The notes under the pieces are model-generated. The model searched no databases. It was not told the origin of the DNA and saw nothing but the letters and a program-made list of their open reading frames with translations. Positions 46,240 through 59,243 of a stretch of DNA of 64,000 nt are shown in pieces. Source of the stretch: Archivesica marissinica. Its lineage: Eukaryota > Mollusca > Bivalvia > Venerida > Vesicomyidae. Where the stretch lies: NCBI GenBank assembly GCA_014843695.1, contig CM026386.1, positions 85,551,111-85,615,110 on the forward strand. The letters run 5' to 3'. A program made the translations under genes and the position numbers. Each line of letters starts with the position of its first letter. Within the stretch, counting starts at the first letter, position 1.

Positions 46240-49140
46240 CATGTACTACATACCTGGGTGTTGCCCGTGCCACACTGTACTACATACCTGGGTGTTGCCC
46301 ATGCCACACTGTACTACATACCTGGGTGTTGCCCGTGCCACACTGTAGTACATACCTGGGTGTTGCCCGTGCCACACTGCCATGTACTACATACCTGGGT
46401 GTTGCCCGTGCCACACTGTACTACATACCTGGGTGTTGCCCGTGCCACACTACTACAACCCTGGGTGTTGCCCGTGCCACACTGTACTACATACCTGGGT
46501 ATTATCCGTGCCACACTGACATGTACTACATACCTGGGTGTTGCCCGTGCCACACTACTACATACCTGGGTGTTGCCCGTGCCACACTGTACTACATACC
46601 TGGGTGTTGCCCGTGCCACACTGACATGTACTACATACCTGGGTGTTGCCGTGCCACACGACATGTACTACATACCTGGGTGTTGCCCGTGCCACACTGT
46701 ACTACATACCTGGGTGTTGCCCGTGCACACTGTACTACAACCTGGGTGTTACCCGTGCCACACTATACTACATACCTGTGGTTTGCCCATGCCACACTGT
46801 GTACTACATACCTGGTGTTTGCCCGTGCCACACTGTACTACATACCTGGGTGTTACCCGTGCCACACTGTACTACATACCTGGGTGTTGCCCGTGCCACA
46901 CTGTCATGTACTACATACCTGGGTGTTGCCCGTGCCACACTGTACTACATACCTGGGTGTTACCCGTGCCACACTGACATGTACTACATACCTGGGTGTT
47001 GCCCGTGCCACACTGTACTACATACCTGGGTGTTACCCGTGCCACACTGACATGTATTACATACCTGGGTGTTACCCGTGCCACACTGTACTACATACCT
47101 GGGTGTTGCCCGTGCCACACTGTCATGTACTACATACCTGGGTGTTGCCCGTGCTACACTGTACTACATACCTGGGTGTTACCCGTGCCAAACTGACATG
47201 TACTACATACCTGGGTGTTGCCCATGCCACACTGTACTACATACCTGGGTGTTGCCCGTGCCACACTGCATGTCTACATACCTGGGTGTTGCCCATGCCA
47301 CACTGACCATGTACTACATACCTGGGTGTTACCCGTGCCACACTGTACTACATACCTGGGTGTTGCCCGTGCCACACTGCCATGTACTACATACCTGGGT
47401 GTTGCCCGTGCCACACTGACATGTACTACATACCTGGTGTTGCCCGTGCCACACTGCCATGTACTACATACCTGGGTATTGCCCGTGCCACACTGCCATG
47501 TACTACATACCTGGGTGTTGCCCATGCCACACTGTACTACATACCTGGGTGTTGCCCGTGCCACACTGTACTACATACCTGGGTGTTACCCGTGCCACAC
47601 TGTACTACATACCTGGGTGTTGCCCGTGCCACACTGTCATGTACTACATACCAGGGTGTTGCCCGTGCCACACTGTACTACATACCTGGGTGTTACCCGT
47701 GCCACACTGACATGTACTACATACCTGGGTGTTGCCCATGCCACACTGTACTACATACCTGGGTGTTACCCGTGCCACACTGACATGTACTACATACCTG
47801 GGTGTTACCCGTGCCACACTGTACTACATACCTGGGTGTTGCCCGTGCCACACTGTCATGTACTACATACCTGGTGTTGCCCGTGCCACACTGTACTACA
47901 TACCTGGGTGTTACCGTGCCACACTGACATGTACTACATACCTGGGTGTTGCCCATGCCACACTGACATGTACTACATACCTGGGTGTTGCCCGTGCCAC
48001 ACTGTACTACATACCTGGGTGTTACCCGTGCCACACTGACATGTACTACATACCTGGGTGTTGCCCATGCCACACTGTACTACATACCTGGGTGTTGCCC
48101 GTGCCACACTGACATGTACTACATACCTGGGTGTTGCCCATGCCACACTGACATGTACTACATACCTGGGTGTTGCCCGTGCCACACTGTACTACATACC
48201 TGGGTGTTGCCCGTGCCACACTGACATGTACTACATACCTGGCTGTTGCCCGTGCCACACTGACATGTACTACATACCTGGGTGTTGCCCGTGCCACACT
48301 GACATGTACTACATACCTGGGTGTTGCCCGTGCCACACTACTACATACCTGGGTGTTGCCCGTGCCACACTGTACTACATACCTGGGTGTTGCCCGTGCC
48401 ACACTGTACTACATACCTGGGTGTTGCCCGTGCCACACTGTACTACATACCTGGGTGTTACCCGTGCCACACTGACATGTACTACATACCTGGGTGTTGC
48501 CCATGCCACACTGTACTACATACCTGGGTGTTGCCCGTGCCACACTGACATGTACTACATACCTGGGTGTTGCCCGTGCCACACTGACATGTACTACATA
48601 CCTGGGTGTTGCCCGTGCCACACTGTACTACATACCTGGGTGTTACCCGTGCCACACTGACATGTACTACATACCTGGGTGTTGCCCATGCCACACTGTA
48701 CTACATACCTGGGTGTTGCCCGTGCCACACTGACATGTACTACATACCTGGGTGTTGCCCGTGCCACACTGTACTACATACCTGGGTGTTGCCCGTGCCA
48801 CACTGTACTACATACCTGGGTGTTGCCCGTGCCACACTGTACTACATACCTGGGTGTTGCCCGTGCCACACTGTACTACATACCTGGGTGTTGCCCGTGC
48901 CACACTGTACTACATACCTGGGTGTTGCCCATGCCACACTGTACTACATACCTGGGTGTTGCCCGTGCCACACTGTACTACATACCTGGGTGTTGCCCAT
49001 GCCACACTGACATGTACTACATACCTGGGTGTTGCCCGTGCCACACTGTACTACATACCTGGGTGTTGCCCGTGCCACACTGACATGTACTACATACCTG
49101 GCTGTTGCCCGTGCCACACTGACATGTACTACATACCTGG
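46240..49140. repeat. 34/39-bp minisatellite
   Basis: About 80 units built on ACTACATACCTGGGTGTTGC and CCGTGCCACACTG; units with an extra five bases (ACATG, TCATG or CCATG) are 39 bp, those without are 34 bp. GTTGCCC/GTTACCC and CCCGTG/CCCATG variants are scattered. Ends in a GGAT/AGAT microsatellite. Confidence 0.97.
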
Positions 49141-49190
49141 GTGGATGGATGGATGGATAGAGATAGATAGGTAGATAGATAGATATAGTT
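49140..49190. repeat. GGAT/AGAT microsatellite
   Basis: GGATGGATGGATGGAT followed by AGATAGATAG-type tetranucleotides, directly adjoining the 34/39-bp array. Confidence 0.9.
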
Positions 49191-49609
49191 AGGTGATGCA
49201 GCCGATGTTGAACAGATGTCAGAAGGCATGAGTTTCTGACAAGAACAGATCTGTGCCGCAATGTCCGGAAGTTCCATAACAACTTTGTATGATTATATAT
49301 GTATGTGCAAGTGGTTTAGCCACAAAAAATGGAAACATTGGATTTCATGAACCATCTTGGATTGGAGCCGAACTCTTCTGTCAGATAATGCACATCGATA
49401 TCCTAATGCACAATGATGAATGTCATAATGATATGTGAAGCGGTGTTGCAAACAAAATGTTATAAGCTACATAATGAAATGCTAAAACTATGTACAGAAA
49501 CAAAAAATGGCCTGCATTTTTGATTCAATGATTTATCTTCATGCATGTATGCTCTCTTCAAAGCCCTAAATACACCGGTAACATTTCTCATAAAATCCAT
49601 TACAAGAAT

Positions 49610-49745
49610 TTTAGCTTGTGCCAATCTGTATGGCTATTAACGCTGTACCCTAAAATTCCACATTGCCTCCTCTCTCCCTTATGGCGATGGATTCCATCAG
49701 GAATGAGGTAACAATAGCGATGAAACAGATGTTGTAAGAAGTTGT
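49610..49745 (+). repeat. SINE-like fragment
   Basis: Contains GGCGATGGATTCCATCAGGA then ATGAGGTAAC, the same motif as the body of the SINE at 4631-4883. No tRNA-like head recognised. Confidence 0.45.
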
Positions 49746-50061
49746 TTCACAATCTAGCTAATACAAAATTGTATAAACTAACCAGAACTTTACAGCAAAC
49801 TACAGTAAATCCTTGAATGATGTTACAAGTCGGAGTCAAAAGAGGTCTAACTATCCCCAGTTACATGTAGCAGCTTATAAACTATGGAATTATAAGAACA
49901 TTGGTACATGAGCAAGTGACAGAAAGAGAAAGAACAGCAGAAATGAGAAAGGCGGATACTAAGTGAGTCTATGCATCAAGAGCTATTGTACATGCAAATA
50001 AATAAAGATGATGGAAGAGTTCAGACAGCACCCTCCTCATGTGAACCATTTCTAGAGCCGT

Positions 50062-51412
50062 GGGTCATCTTTCAGTCCAAAGGATGATATTAACATGTTT
50101 TATACAGACTAAATCAAGTTGGGAGCTCTCAAAGGGCCATCTTTCAGTCCAAAGGATGATATTAACATGTCTTATACAGACTAAATCAAGTTGGGAGCTC
50201 TCAAAGGGCCATCTTTCAGTCCAAAGGATGATATTAACATGTTTTATACAGACTATATCAAGTTTGGAGCTCTCAAAGGGTCATCTTTTTGTATTTTGGT
50301 GAATCAGCTTATTTTGCAGAAATTTGAACTAAGGGGAATAAGGATCTATGCAGCCTCATTTCACACAAGTAGTCACAGAGCGATGCAGTCATCACAGAGC
50401 GATGCAGTCACATCACAGAGCGATGCAGTCACATCACAGAGCGATGCAGTCACATCACAGAGCGATGCAGTCACATCACAGAGCGATGCAGTTGTGGGCC
50501 ATCTTTCAGTCCAAAGGATGATATTAACATTTCTTATACAGACTAAATCAAGTTGGGAGCTCTCAAAGGGCCATCTTTCAGTCCAAAGGATGATATTAAC
50601 ATGTTTTATACAGACTAAATCAAGTTGGGAGCTCTCAAAGGGCCACTTTCAGTCCAAAGGATGATATTAACATGTTTTATACAGACTATATCAAGTTTGG
50701 AGCTCTCAAAGGGTCATCTTTTTGTATTTTGGTGAATCAGCTTATTTTGCAGAAATTTGAACTAAGGGGAATAAGGATCTATGCAGCCTCATTTCACACA
50801 AGTAGTCACAGAGCGATGCAGTCACATCACAGAGCGATGCAGTCATCACAGAGCGATGCAGTCACATCACAGAGCGATGCAGTCACATCACAGAGCGATG
50901 CAGTCACATCACAGAGCGATGCAGTCATCACAGAGCGATGCAGTCATCACAGAGCGATGCAGTCATCACAGAGCGATGCAGTCACATCACAGAGCGATGC
51001 AGTCACATCACAGAGCGATGCAGTCATCACAGAGCGATGCAGTCATCACAGAGCGATGCAGTCACATCACAGAGCGATGCAGTCACATCACAGAGCGATG
51101 CAGTCATCACAGAGCGATGCAGTCACATCACAGAGCGATGCAGTCATCACAGAGCAATGCAGTCATCACAGAGTGATGCAGTCACATCACAGAGCGATGC
51201 AGTCATCACAGAGCGATGCAGTCACATCACAGAGCGATGCAGTCACATCACAGAGCGATGCAGTCACATCACAGAGCGATGCAGTCACATCACAGAGCGA
51301 TGCAGTCACATCACAGAGCGATGCAGTCACATCACAGAGCGATGCAGTCACATCACAGAGCGATGCAGTCACATCACAGAGCGATGCAGTCACATCACAG
51401 AGCGATGTTGTG
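50062..51412. repeat. Higher-order repeat: 72-bp units, linker and 19/21-bp array, duplicated
   Basis: First block: two 72-bp units (GGGCCATCTTTCAGTCCAAA, TTGGGAGCTCTCAAA) and a third with a related linker to 50380, then six 19/21-bp units (CAGAGCGATGCAGTCACATC). Second block from 50496: the same 72-bp units and linker to 50815, then about 29 of the 19/21-bp units. CATCA (19 bp) and CACATCA (21 bp) joints mix in the left of the second array; its right end is uniformly 21 bp. Confidence 0.93.
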
Positions 51413-51423
51413 ATATATCTGTA

Positions 51424-52515
51424 AAACATATATGTCCAGCACTTAAGCTAATCCAATAAACTAACACTTTGTACAATAAAGGTCAGTGTATATCGAATAA
51501 ATAGAAAACGAGAGGGCACCTAGTAGTTAACCAACAGTTAATTCATTGATTCTAGGCAGCTCACAAATAAATTCCTGAATATCCATACGTAAGTGTTTGT
51601 GTAATTCTGCTAACAGACAGACAAATAAACAAACAAACAAACAAACAAACAACCAAACAAACAAAGGATAAAAACATAAAACGATATTTACTAAAACTAT
51701 GAATCAAGTAAATCAGAAAATAAAAGCAAGGATGAACGCTCTCCAAGTCACTCCTCCCATTCCACTACAACATGAACAGTGCTGCAGCCATAATTCCATT
51801 CTAAGAATCACTGCAATTCAAAGACTGCACAGGAGTTCTGGCCATACTTTGTGTAAAACCAATACAATTATGCGGATAACTGATCATGCCATCCAATGAT
51901 AAACGACTGCATGGTTTACAAAGAAAACAAAATATAACTTACTTGAGATGCCGATTTGTTTAGATAATGTAAATCTTACAGGAACAGCCGGGAAAACCGC
52001 TCAAGTTCAATGAGCAACATCGCTGGGTTTCTATTACCTCCCTTGGCAGATAAGTCTGATTTATCCCATAATGTATATTGGTCCTTTTATTTGGAATAAT
52101 TTGTTAATACCGTTGCTCCCTAACAAGATGTTGTGGTATAATAAATGTGATTTTACCAAAATCATGCAAATTAATTGACAAATATGTAAAGTAAGGTATC
52201 CTTTGGATATACTATAGGAAATCTGTCGAGATTTATTAACTGTAAGATGAGAAAATGGATTAAAATTTATAGCATGTGGTGCAAAGGAAACAACGATAAA
52301 AACAGAGGAAACCAATTTTAAAAGACATATCGTCACTAAAGAGTATCCCAGGGGGCAGTAACTGACCAATGTCTCTCATTGAGTCTTGCAGTAGTTCAAT
52401 ACACACACTATCACTGTTTTGTTCTTGCCATTTAACAAGCTGCCGGGACAAAATGAACACTTGAGTAATTGCATTACTTGCATTATTTGAGTAGTTGAGT
52501 AATCATCAAGAGAGA
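51424..52515. other. Intergenic stretch with a CAAA microsatellite
   Basis: (CAAA)n-like tract at about 51620-51665; otherwise AT-rich with no gene recognised. Confidence 0.5.
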
Positions 52516-53075
52516 ATTGTTAATATATCAACATAACAATGTACCATTGCTGATATCTCAACATAACAATGCACCATTGCTGATATATCAACATAACAAT
52601 GCACCATTGCTTATATATCAACATAACAATGTACCATTGCTGATATCTCAACATAACAATGTACCATTGCTGATATCTCAACATAACAATGTACCATTGT
52701 TGATATCTCAACATAACAATGCACCATTGCTGATATCTCAACATAACAATGTACCATTGCTGATATCTCAACATAACAATGTACCATTGCTGATATCTCA
52801 ACATAACAATGTACCATTGCTGATATCTCAACATAACAATGTACCATTGCTGATATCTCAACATAACAATGTACCATTGTTGATATCTCAACATAACAAT
52901 GTACCATTGCTGATATCTCAACATAACAATGTACCATTGTTGATATCTCAACATAACAATGTACCATTGCTGATATCTCAACCTAATAAGGCACCATTGC
53001 TGATATCTCAACCTAATAAGGCACCATTGTTGATATCTCAAATAATAATATATCATTGCTGATATCTCAACATAA
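52516..53075. repeat. 30-bp minisatellite
   Basis: About 18 units with TGATATCTCAACATAACAAT and GTACCATTGC; the last three are diverged (CCTAATAAGG). Confidence 0.96.
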
Positions 53076-53690
53076 TAATAAAGAAACTAAGACTAAGGTG
53101 TTAATAACATTTATTCCAGCGGAAAGATTAATACAGTAACATATAACACAATACAATAAAACCTTTAACTGAAACAAGAGGGCAATGTAGCCCCGGGACA
53201 CTCACCTCAGACAACCATGCAATTGATCCAATCACCAGAGTTCGCGTGTTTGTGGTAAATTATAACCGTAACAAAACTGGTGACAAAATGGAATCATAAA
53301 TAGGGTTTATAGTGTGCAAGTAGGTTTCCATTTATTTGTTCTAATTTTTTGACAAAATTGGCTGATTATCGAAAAGAAGCAACAGTTGCTAGTGTTTACA
53401 GGGATTATCTTTAATTTGACCTAGTTTTTAAACGAAATTACGATTATTGAAAAGAATAAAGATCTCATTAACATATAACTTGCAACCAAGTTTGAATAAT
53501 GTTATGGCAACATTACAGTTGCTCCAGTGTTTAATGCAATGTTATGGCAACATTACAGTTGCTCCAGTGTTTAATGCAATGAGCATCATGAATTTGACCT
53601 ACTGACCTACTCTTAATATGGAAATGGTTGATCAAAAATAGTTAAAGTAACCAAGCTTAATTTTATCAACGTACAATGTGTGACATAGTT
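53076..53690. other. Unique stretch with a 38-bp duplication
   Basis: Two copies of a 38-bp segment (GCAATGTTATGGCAACATTA...) at about 53498-53580. TTGACCTA-type motifs here and near 59380-59660 resemble a decayed interspersed repeat. Confidence 0.45.
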
Positions 53691-53695
53691 TCAGC

Positions 53696-54208
53696 AAGAT
53701 TGGGTCACAAATAAGAGCTGCTAGAATTGCTAATTGCAAATGGATTATCTGTGGATTTGGGTCACAAATAAGAGCTGCTAGAATTGCTAAATGCAAATGG
53801 ATTATCTGTGGATTTGGGTCACAAATAAGAGCTGCTAGAATTGCTAACTGCAAATGGATTATCTGTGGATTTGGGTCACAAATAAGAGCTGCTAGAATTG
53901 CTAACTGCAAATGGATTATCTGTGGATTTGGGTCACAAATAAGAGCTGCTAGAATTGCTAACTGCAAATGGATTATCTGTGGATTTGGGTCACAAATAAG
54001 AGCTGCTAGAATTGCTAACTGCAAATGGATTATCTGTGGATTTGGGTCACAAATAAGAGCTGCTAGAATTGCTAACTGCAAATGGATTATCTGTGGATTT
54101 GGGTCACAAATAAGAGCTGCTAGAATTGCTAACTGCAAATGGATTATCTGTGGATTTGGGTCACAAATAAGAGCTGCTAGAATTGCTAACTGCAAATGGA
54201 TTATCTGT
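53696..54208. repeat. 57-bp minisatellite
   Basis: Nine units of 57 bp, almost identical (GGGTCACAAATAAGAGCTGC, AATGGATTATCTGTGGATTT). In frame because 57 is divisible by three. Confidence 0.96.
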
Positions 54209-54351
54209 GTGTTTATGTTTATTCATCGTGGCTACCGGTTGGTTGGCCATAAGAAGAGATTTGTAATGTTAGATTTTGGAGGATAGTACAATGATAAAGA
54301 GGCTCATTCCAGAGTCTCCTCTGGTTCTTTTATTTGCACGGTGCTTTACAC

Positions 54352-55005
54352 CGACATGAGATCTTGGTTTAAAGTCCCATCTGTGATCTTGGTTTAAAGT
54401 CCCAATGAGATTTCGGTTTAAAGTCCCAATTGAGATCTTGGTTTAAAGTCCCATTGAGATTTCGGTTTAAAGTCCCAAGTGAGATCTTTGTTTAAAGTCC
54501 CAATGAGATTTCGGTTTAAAGTCCCAAGTGAGATCTTTGTTTAAAGTCCCAATGAGATTTCGGTTTAAAGTCCCATGTGAGATCTTGGTTTTAAAGTCCC
54601 AATGAGATCTCGGTTTAAAGTCCCATGTGAGATCTTGGTTTAAAATCCCATTGAGATTTCGGTTTAAAGTCCCAAGTGATCTTGGTTTAAAGTCCCTTTA
54701 AAGTCCCAAGTGAGATCTTGGTTTAAAGTCCCAATGAGATTTCGGTTTAAAGTCCCATTGAGATCTTGGTTTAAAGTCCGTGAGATCTTGGTTTTAAAGT
54801 CCCAATGAGATCTCGGTTTAAAGTCCCATGTGAGATCTTGGTTTAAAATCCCATTGAGATTTCGGTTTAAAGTCCCAAGTGTTATCTTGGTTTAAAGTCC
54901 CAATGAGATTTCGGTTTAAAGTCCCACGTGAGATCTTGTTTAAATCCCAATGAGATTTGGTTTAAAGTCCCAGTGAGATCTTGGTTTAAAGTCCCATCTG
55001 AAAGG
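54352..55005. repeat. 24-26-bp degenerate minisatellite
   Basis: About 26 units of GAGATCTTGGTTTAAAGTCC with CTTGG and TTCGG versions alternating, giving an approximate dimer period of 50 bp; a segment near 54545-54680 is repeated at 54780-54880. Confidence 0.93.
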
Positions 55006-55605
55006 CTGTTCATATTATTAGGGTCAGATGGGGGATCGTCCCTGGATTCACAGTGTCAACCAGCACTGGACTAGTGTCTAGTGAACAGTCTAAGGATTAT
55101 CTTTAATATTTCCTGCTGTTATATGGAAATGGCCAGTTATCAAAAGCAACTCCCAACAAAATATTAACTGGTGACCAATTTTGATCAAATAAATGAAAAA
55201 TCCAGTTGCTGCAGTGTTTTGTAATGTATGTTGCAAAAATGTCTTACTATGCTAAATTAATGTTAAGCACTTTTGAAAGTATAATTTCTGTATGAAAAGA
55301 GTGCTATACAAATCTGATATTATAATAATAAAAATAATTTTGCAATGCACATGTTGAAGGACAGGCAGATGTATGATGGACAATACCCGACTACAGTACC
55401 TAACTTAAGCCTTTGGCTCAGATGATCTAAAACAACATCAACATACACTCTCCTCTCCTCTCTCTCTTCTGACAGAATATCGAGTACAGACATCCTGCTA
55501 CAATACTCCCCCATAACTCCCCTGCTATATTCACCATTTCATTATAACTTTATCGGTTAGTTGCAGATAAATGGAAGGAAGGCCTGCATTCATTAGAACC
55601 ATGGA
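55006..55605. other. Unique stretch without recognised features
   Basis: AT-rich, no domain-bearing frame. Confidence 0.45.
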
Positions 55606-55611
55606 TTGTCT

Positions 55612-57176
55612 GGAGTAACCTGTATGGAGGTGGAGTAGTTCACTGCTCCAGTAACCTGTATGGAGGTGGAGTAGTTCACTGCTCCAGTAACCTGTATGGA
55701 GGTGGAGTAGTTCACTGCTCCAGTAACCTGTATGGAGGTGGAGTAGTTCACTGATCCAGTAACCTGTATGGAGGTGGAGTAGTTCACTGCTCCAGTAACC
55801 TGTATGGAGGTGGAGTAGTTCACTGCTCCAGTAACCTGTATGGAGGTGGAGTAGTTCACTGATCCAGTAACCTGTATGGAGGTGGAGTAGTTCACTGATC
55901 CAGTAACCTGTATGGAGGTGGAGTAGTTCACTGCTCCAGTAACCTGTATGGAGGTGGAGTAGTTCACTGCTCCAGTAACCTGTATGGAGGTGGAGTAGTT
56001 CACTGCTCCAGTAACCTGTATGGAGGTGGAGTACTTCACTGCTCCAGTAACCTGTATGGAGGTGGAGTAGTTCACTGATCCAGTAACCCCAGTAACCTGT
56101 ATGGAGGTGGAGTACTTCACTGCTCCAGTAACCTGTATGGAGGTGGAGTAGTTCACTGATCCAGTAACCTGTATGGAGGTGGAGTAGTTCACTGCTCCAG
56201 TAACCTGTATGGAGGTGGAGTAGTTCACTGATCCAGTAACCCCAGTAACCTGTATGGAGGTGGAGTAGTTCACTGTCCAGTAACCCCAGTAACCTGTATG
56301 GAGGTGGAGTAGTTCACTGCTCCAGTAACCTGTATGGAGGTGGAGTAGTTCACTGCTCCAGTAACCTGTATGGAGGTGGAGTAGTTCACTGATCCAGTAA
56401 CCTGTATGGAGGTGGAGTAGTTCACTGCTCCAGTAACCTGTATGGAGGTGGAGTAGTTCACTGATCCAGTAACCTGTATGGAGGTGGAGTAGTTCACTGC
56501 TCCAGTAACCTGTATGGAGGTGGAGTAGTTCACTGCTCCAGTAACCTGTATGGAGGTGGAGTAGTTCACTGCTCCAGTAACCTGTATGGAGGTGGAGTAG
56601 TTCACTGCTCCAGTAACCTGTATGGAGGTGGAGTAGTTCACTGCTCCAGTAACCGTTGTATGGAGGTGGAGTAGTTCACTGATCCAGTAACCTGTATGGA
56701 GGTGGAGTAGTTCACTGCTCCAGTAACCTGTATGGAGGTGGAGTAGTTCACTGCTCCAGTAACCTGTATGGAGGTGGAGTAGTTCACTGCTCCAGTAACC
56801 TGTATGGAGGTGGAGTAGTTCACTGCTCCAGTAACCTGTATGGAGGTGGAGTAGTTCACTGCTCCAGTAACCTGTATGGAGGTGGAGTAGTTCACTGCTC
56901 CAGTAACCTGTATGGAGGTGGAGTAGTTCACTGCTCCAGTAACCTGTATGGAGGTGGAGTACTTCACTGCTCCAGTAACCTGTATGGAGGTGGAGTACTT
57001 CACTGCTCCAGTAACCTGTATGGAGGTGGAGTAGTTCACTGCTCCAGTAACCTGTATGGAGGTGGAGTAGTTCACTGATCCAGTAACCTGTATGGAGGTG
57101 GAGTAGTTCACTGATCCAGTAACCTGTATGAAGGTGGAGTACTTCACTGCTCCAGTAACCTGTATGGAGGTGGAGT
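55612..57176. repeat. 36-bp minisatellite
   Basis: About 43 units with CCAGTAACCTGTATGGAGGT and GGAGTAGTTCACTGCT. CTGCTC/CTGATC and GTAGTT/GTACTT variants. Three units carry an extra AACCCCAGT. Minus-strand open frames (12-residue repeats) are artefacts of the period. Confidence 0.97.
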
Positions 57177-57334
57177 AGGGATGTTCACTGCTTATCCATG
57201 CTTATGATTGTTAACCTGCCACTATATGTGTATGGAGTAAAACTACATCACTAAGGGGGAAAGGGCACAATAGATTAGCATGTATATATATTATAGTGAT
57301 GTAGCGTACTGAAAACTTGTCCTCAGTTTCATCG

Positions 57335-57545
57335 TCTCAACCATGTGGGGAGAGCACACACTGTACATACTGGGCACACACTGTACATACTGGGCACACA
57401 CTATACAATGGAAATACAACAGTTACTGTCAATTTATCTCACAAAGAAATCACCAGGAAAATATAGCACACTAATATAAACTTATAGCACACTAATATAA
57501 ACATATAAACTTATAGCACACTAATATAAACTTATAGCACACTAA
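57335..57545. repeat. Two small tandem repeats
   Basis: GGGCACACACTGTACATACT three times at 57346-57405, and ATAGCACACTAATATAAACT about four times at 57464-57545. Confidence 0.8.
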
Positions 57546-57711
57546 CAAGTCAATGACTTTATGCTAATCTCACCAAACAAAGTGATCAAAATTCACTGAA
57601 AGGTTTAGGATGTGACTGTTAAACACAGACAGACAGCTAGATGAATGTATAGAATGGCAAAGAACAAAGTAACAAACTTCAAAACACAACTAAAATTGAC
57701 CCTCATACACA

Positions 57712-57905
57712 AACTAGAGCAGTGGTTAGCATGCTTGCTTTTCACCAATGCAAACAGGGTTCGAGCTTCGGATCGGGTAGTATGTGAGATGGTACGGTGG
57801 TCGCCAGATTGGACAGGTGGGTTTTCTCTGGGTATTCCAACTCCCACACGAAATTACGACATATACATTTTCATCTGCGCCAATGAGAGTGATTAATACA
57901 AGTTG
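57712..57905 (+). repeat. tRNA-derived SINE
   Basis: Head: GCAGTGGTTAGCATGCTTGC (A box) and AGGGTTCGAGCTTCGG (B box); body: GTATGTGAGATGGTACGG, GGTGGGTTTTCTCTGGG, AACTCCCACACG; tail: GAGAGTGATTAATACAAG. Same family as 18662-18812. Confidence 0.8.
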
Positions 57906-58025
57906 TTAAAGCTTGTTCGCAATCGTAAAATAAATAAAGTTTTAACTAAATTAATGTCTGCCTGCCTGTTCCTCTGGTCATTGTGAACCAGATTGATAAT
58001 ATGCATACATTCAAACCACAAAAGT

Positions 58026-58240
58026 GTGGCGTCCGTGGTCCAGTGGTAGAGCGTCGGATTTGGAATCGAACGGTCCCGGGTTCGATACTCGGTCAGGCCA
58101 CGTATGTAGTGTCATTGAGCAACACCTCACACACATTGCTTAGTACTGGTTAATCGCTTAGGTCAGCTAAGCTTGCCCAGGAAAATATGTCTAGGTCCCC
58201 GCAAGGGGTTTGAAAGTAAAGGAACATACATACATACAAA
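58026..58240 (+). repeat. tRNA-derived SINE, second family
   Basis: GGTCCAGTGGTAGAGCGTCG (A box), CCCGGGTTCGATACTCGG (B box), then an unrelated body ending in an (ACAT)n tail at 58227-58240. The anticodon stem does not pair properly, so it is not a functional tRNA gene. Confidence 0.78.
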
Positions 58241-58328
58241 CCCATGTTCACCAAGGATGATTGAGAATGTAGATCAAACACTGCAAGGGAGTTTCAGAGG
58301 TTCAACAATCGTTACCTATAATAATGTA

Positions 58329-58762
58329 CAGTCAAACCTCTCCAGAGCAAACACCATCCGGATACACCCAATATTGGTTGTTGTAGAGAGGTTGTTGTTC
58401 TAGGGAGGTTTGGAAATGAGGGAAGTCAGTTTTGACAATTATGATTGCTCATAATGAGATTATTGGTCCGGATATGGTCCCAGGTTAAGATAATTACTGC
58501 TTATTGAAAATTGAAAGGAACAATTGGCGATTTGAGTGTGATGACACATACATGTACAGACTGTTTCTTTTTTCAGCCACATTTTTGTCTGTTCTTGTGA
58601 GCTTTTTGCATCGCTGGGTGGGAAATTGACTGTCGTTGTGTGTTGTTGGGAGGTGTCGTTCATGAGAGGTGAAATTGTATTAAAACGCAACGGGTGGGAA
58701 TAAAGATGACGTTATAAAGAGGTTGTCGCTCATGGGAGGTGACGTTTGGGGAGGTGAGACTG
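58329..58762. mobile_element. TA-target MITE, CAGTCAAACCTCTCC type
   Basis: 434 bp, ends CAGTCAAACCTCTCC and the complement of CAGTCTCACCTCC; TA at 58327-58328 and 58763-58764. Internal repeats of GGGAGGT-type motifs near the right end. No transposase. Confidence 0.78.
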
Positions 58763-58945
58763 TACTAGCTTTGAATTTTGGTACAATACCTTATCTGATA
58801 CCAATAGAAGTTCATAAACATGGAACATTTATTAATGTTTTGGTGGTTAGGCATTAGGAACTTATTTAAGGGGGCAATGCTTTTCTTTGTGGAGTTGTGC
58901 ATTAAATAGAGACAATACAGAATCTTAAAAATATCATACATATAT

Positions 58946-59243
58946 AATGTCTATAAGACACGCACCCCCATGTGCTTCTGGGGAACATGTCTATAAGACA
59001 CGCACCCCCATGTGCTTCTGGGGAACATGTCTATAAGACACGCACCCCCATGTGCTTCTGGGGAACATGTCTATAAGACACGCACCCCCATGTGCTTCTG
59101 GGGAACATGTCTATAAGACACGCACCCCCATGTGCTTCTGGGGAACATGTCTATAAGACACGCACCCCCATGTGCTTCTGGGGAACATGTCTATAAGACA
59201 CGCACCCCCATGTGCTTCTGGGGAACATGTCTATAAGACACGC
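58946..59243. repeat. 40-bp minisatellite with identical units
   Basis: Seven and a half units (ATGTCTATAAGACACGCACC, CCCATGTGCTTCTGGGGAAC) with no difference between complete units that I can see. Indicates very recent expansion or collapse/expansion in assembly. Confidence 0.97.

Noticed and set aside
55593..57147. VNYSTSIQVTGA repeat proteins on the minus strand
   Set aside because: 36-bp array, no signal peptide, no splice context and extra 9-bp or frame-shifting units.
58026..58098. Functional tRNA gene
   Set aside because: A and B boxes are present but the anticodon stem mismatches at several positions, the acceptor arm does not pair, and a SINE body follows.
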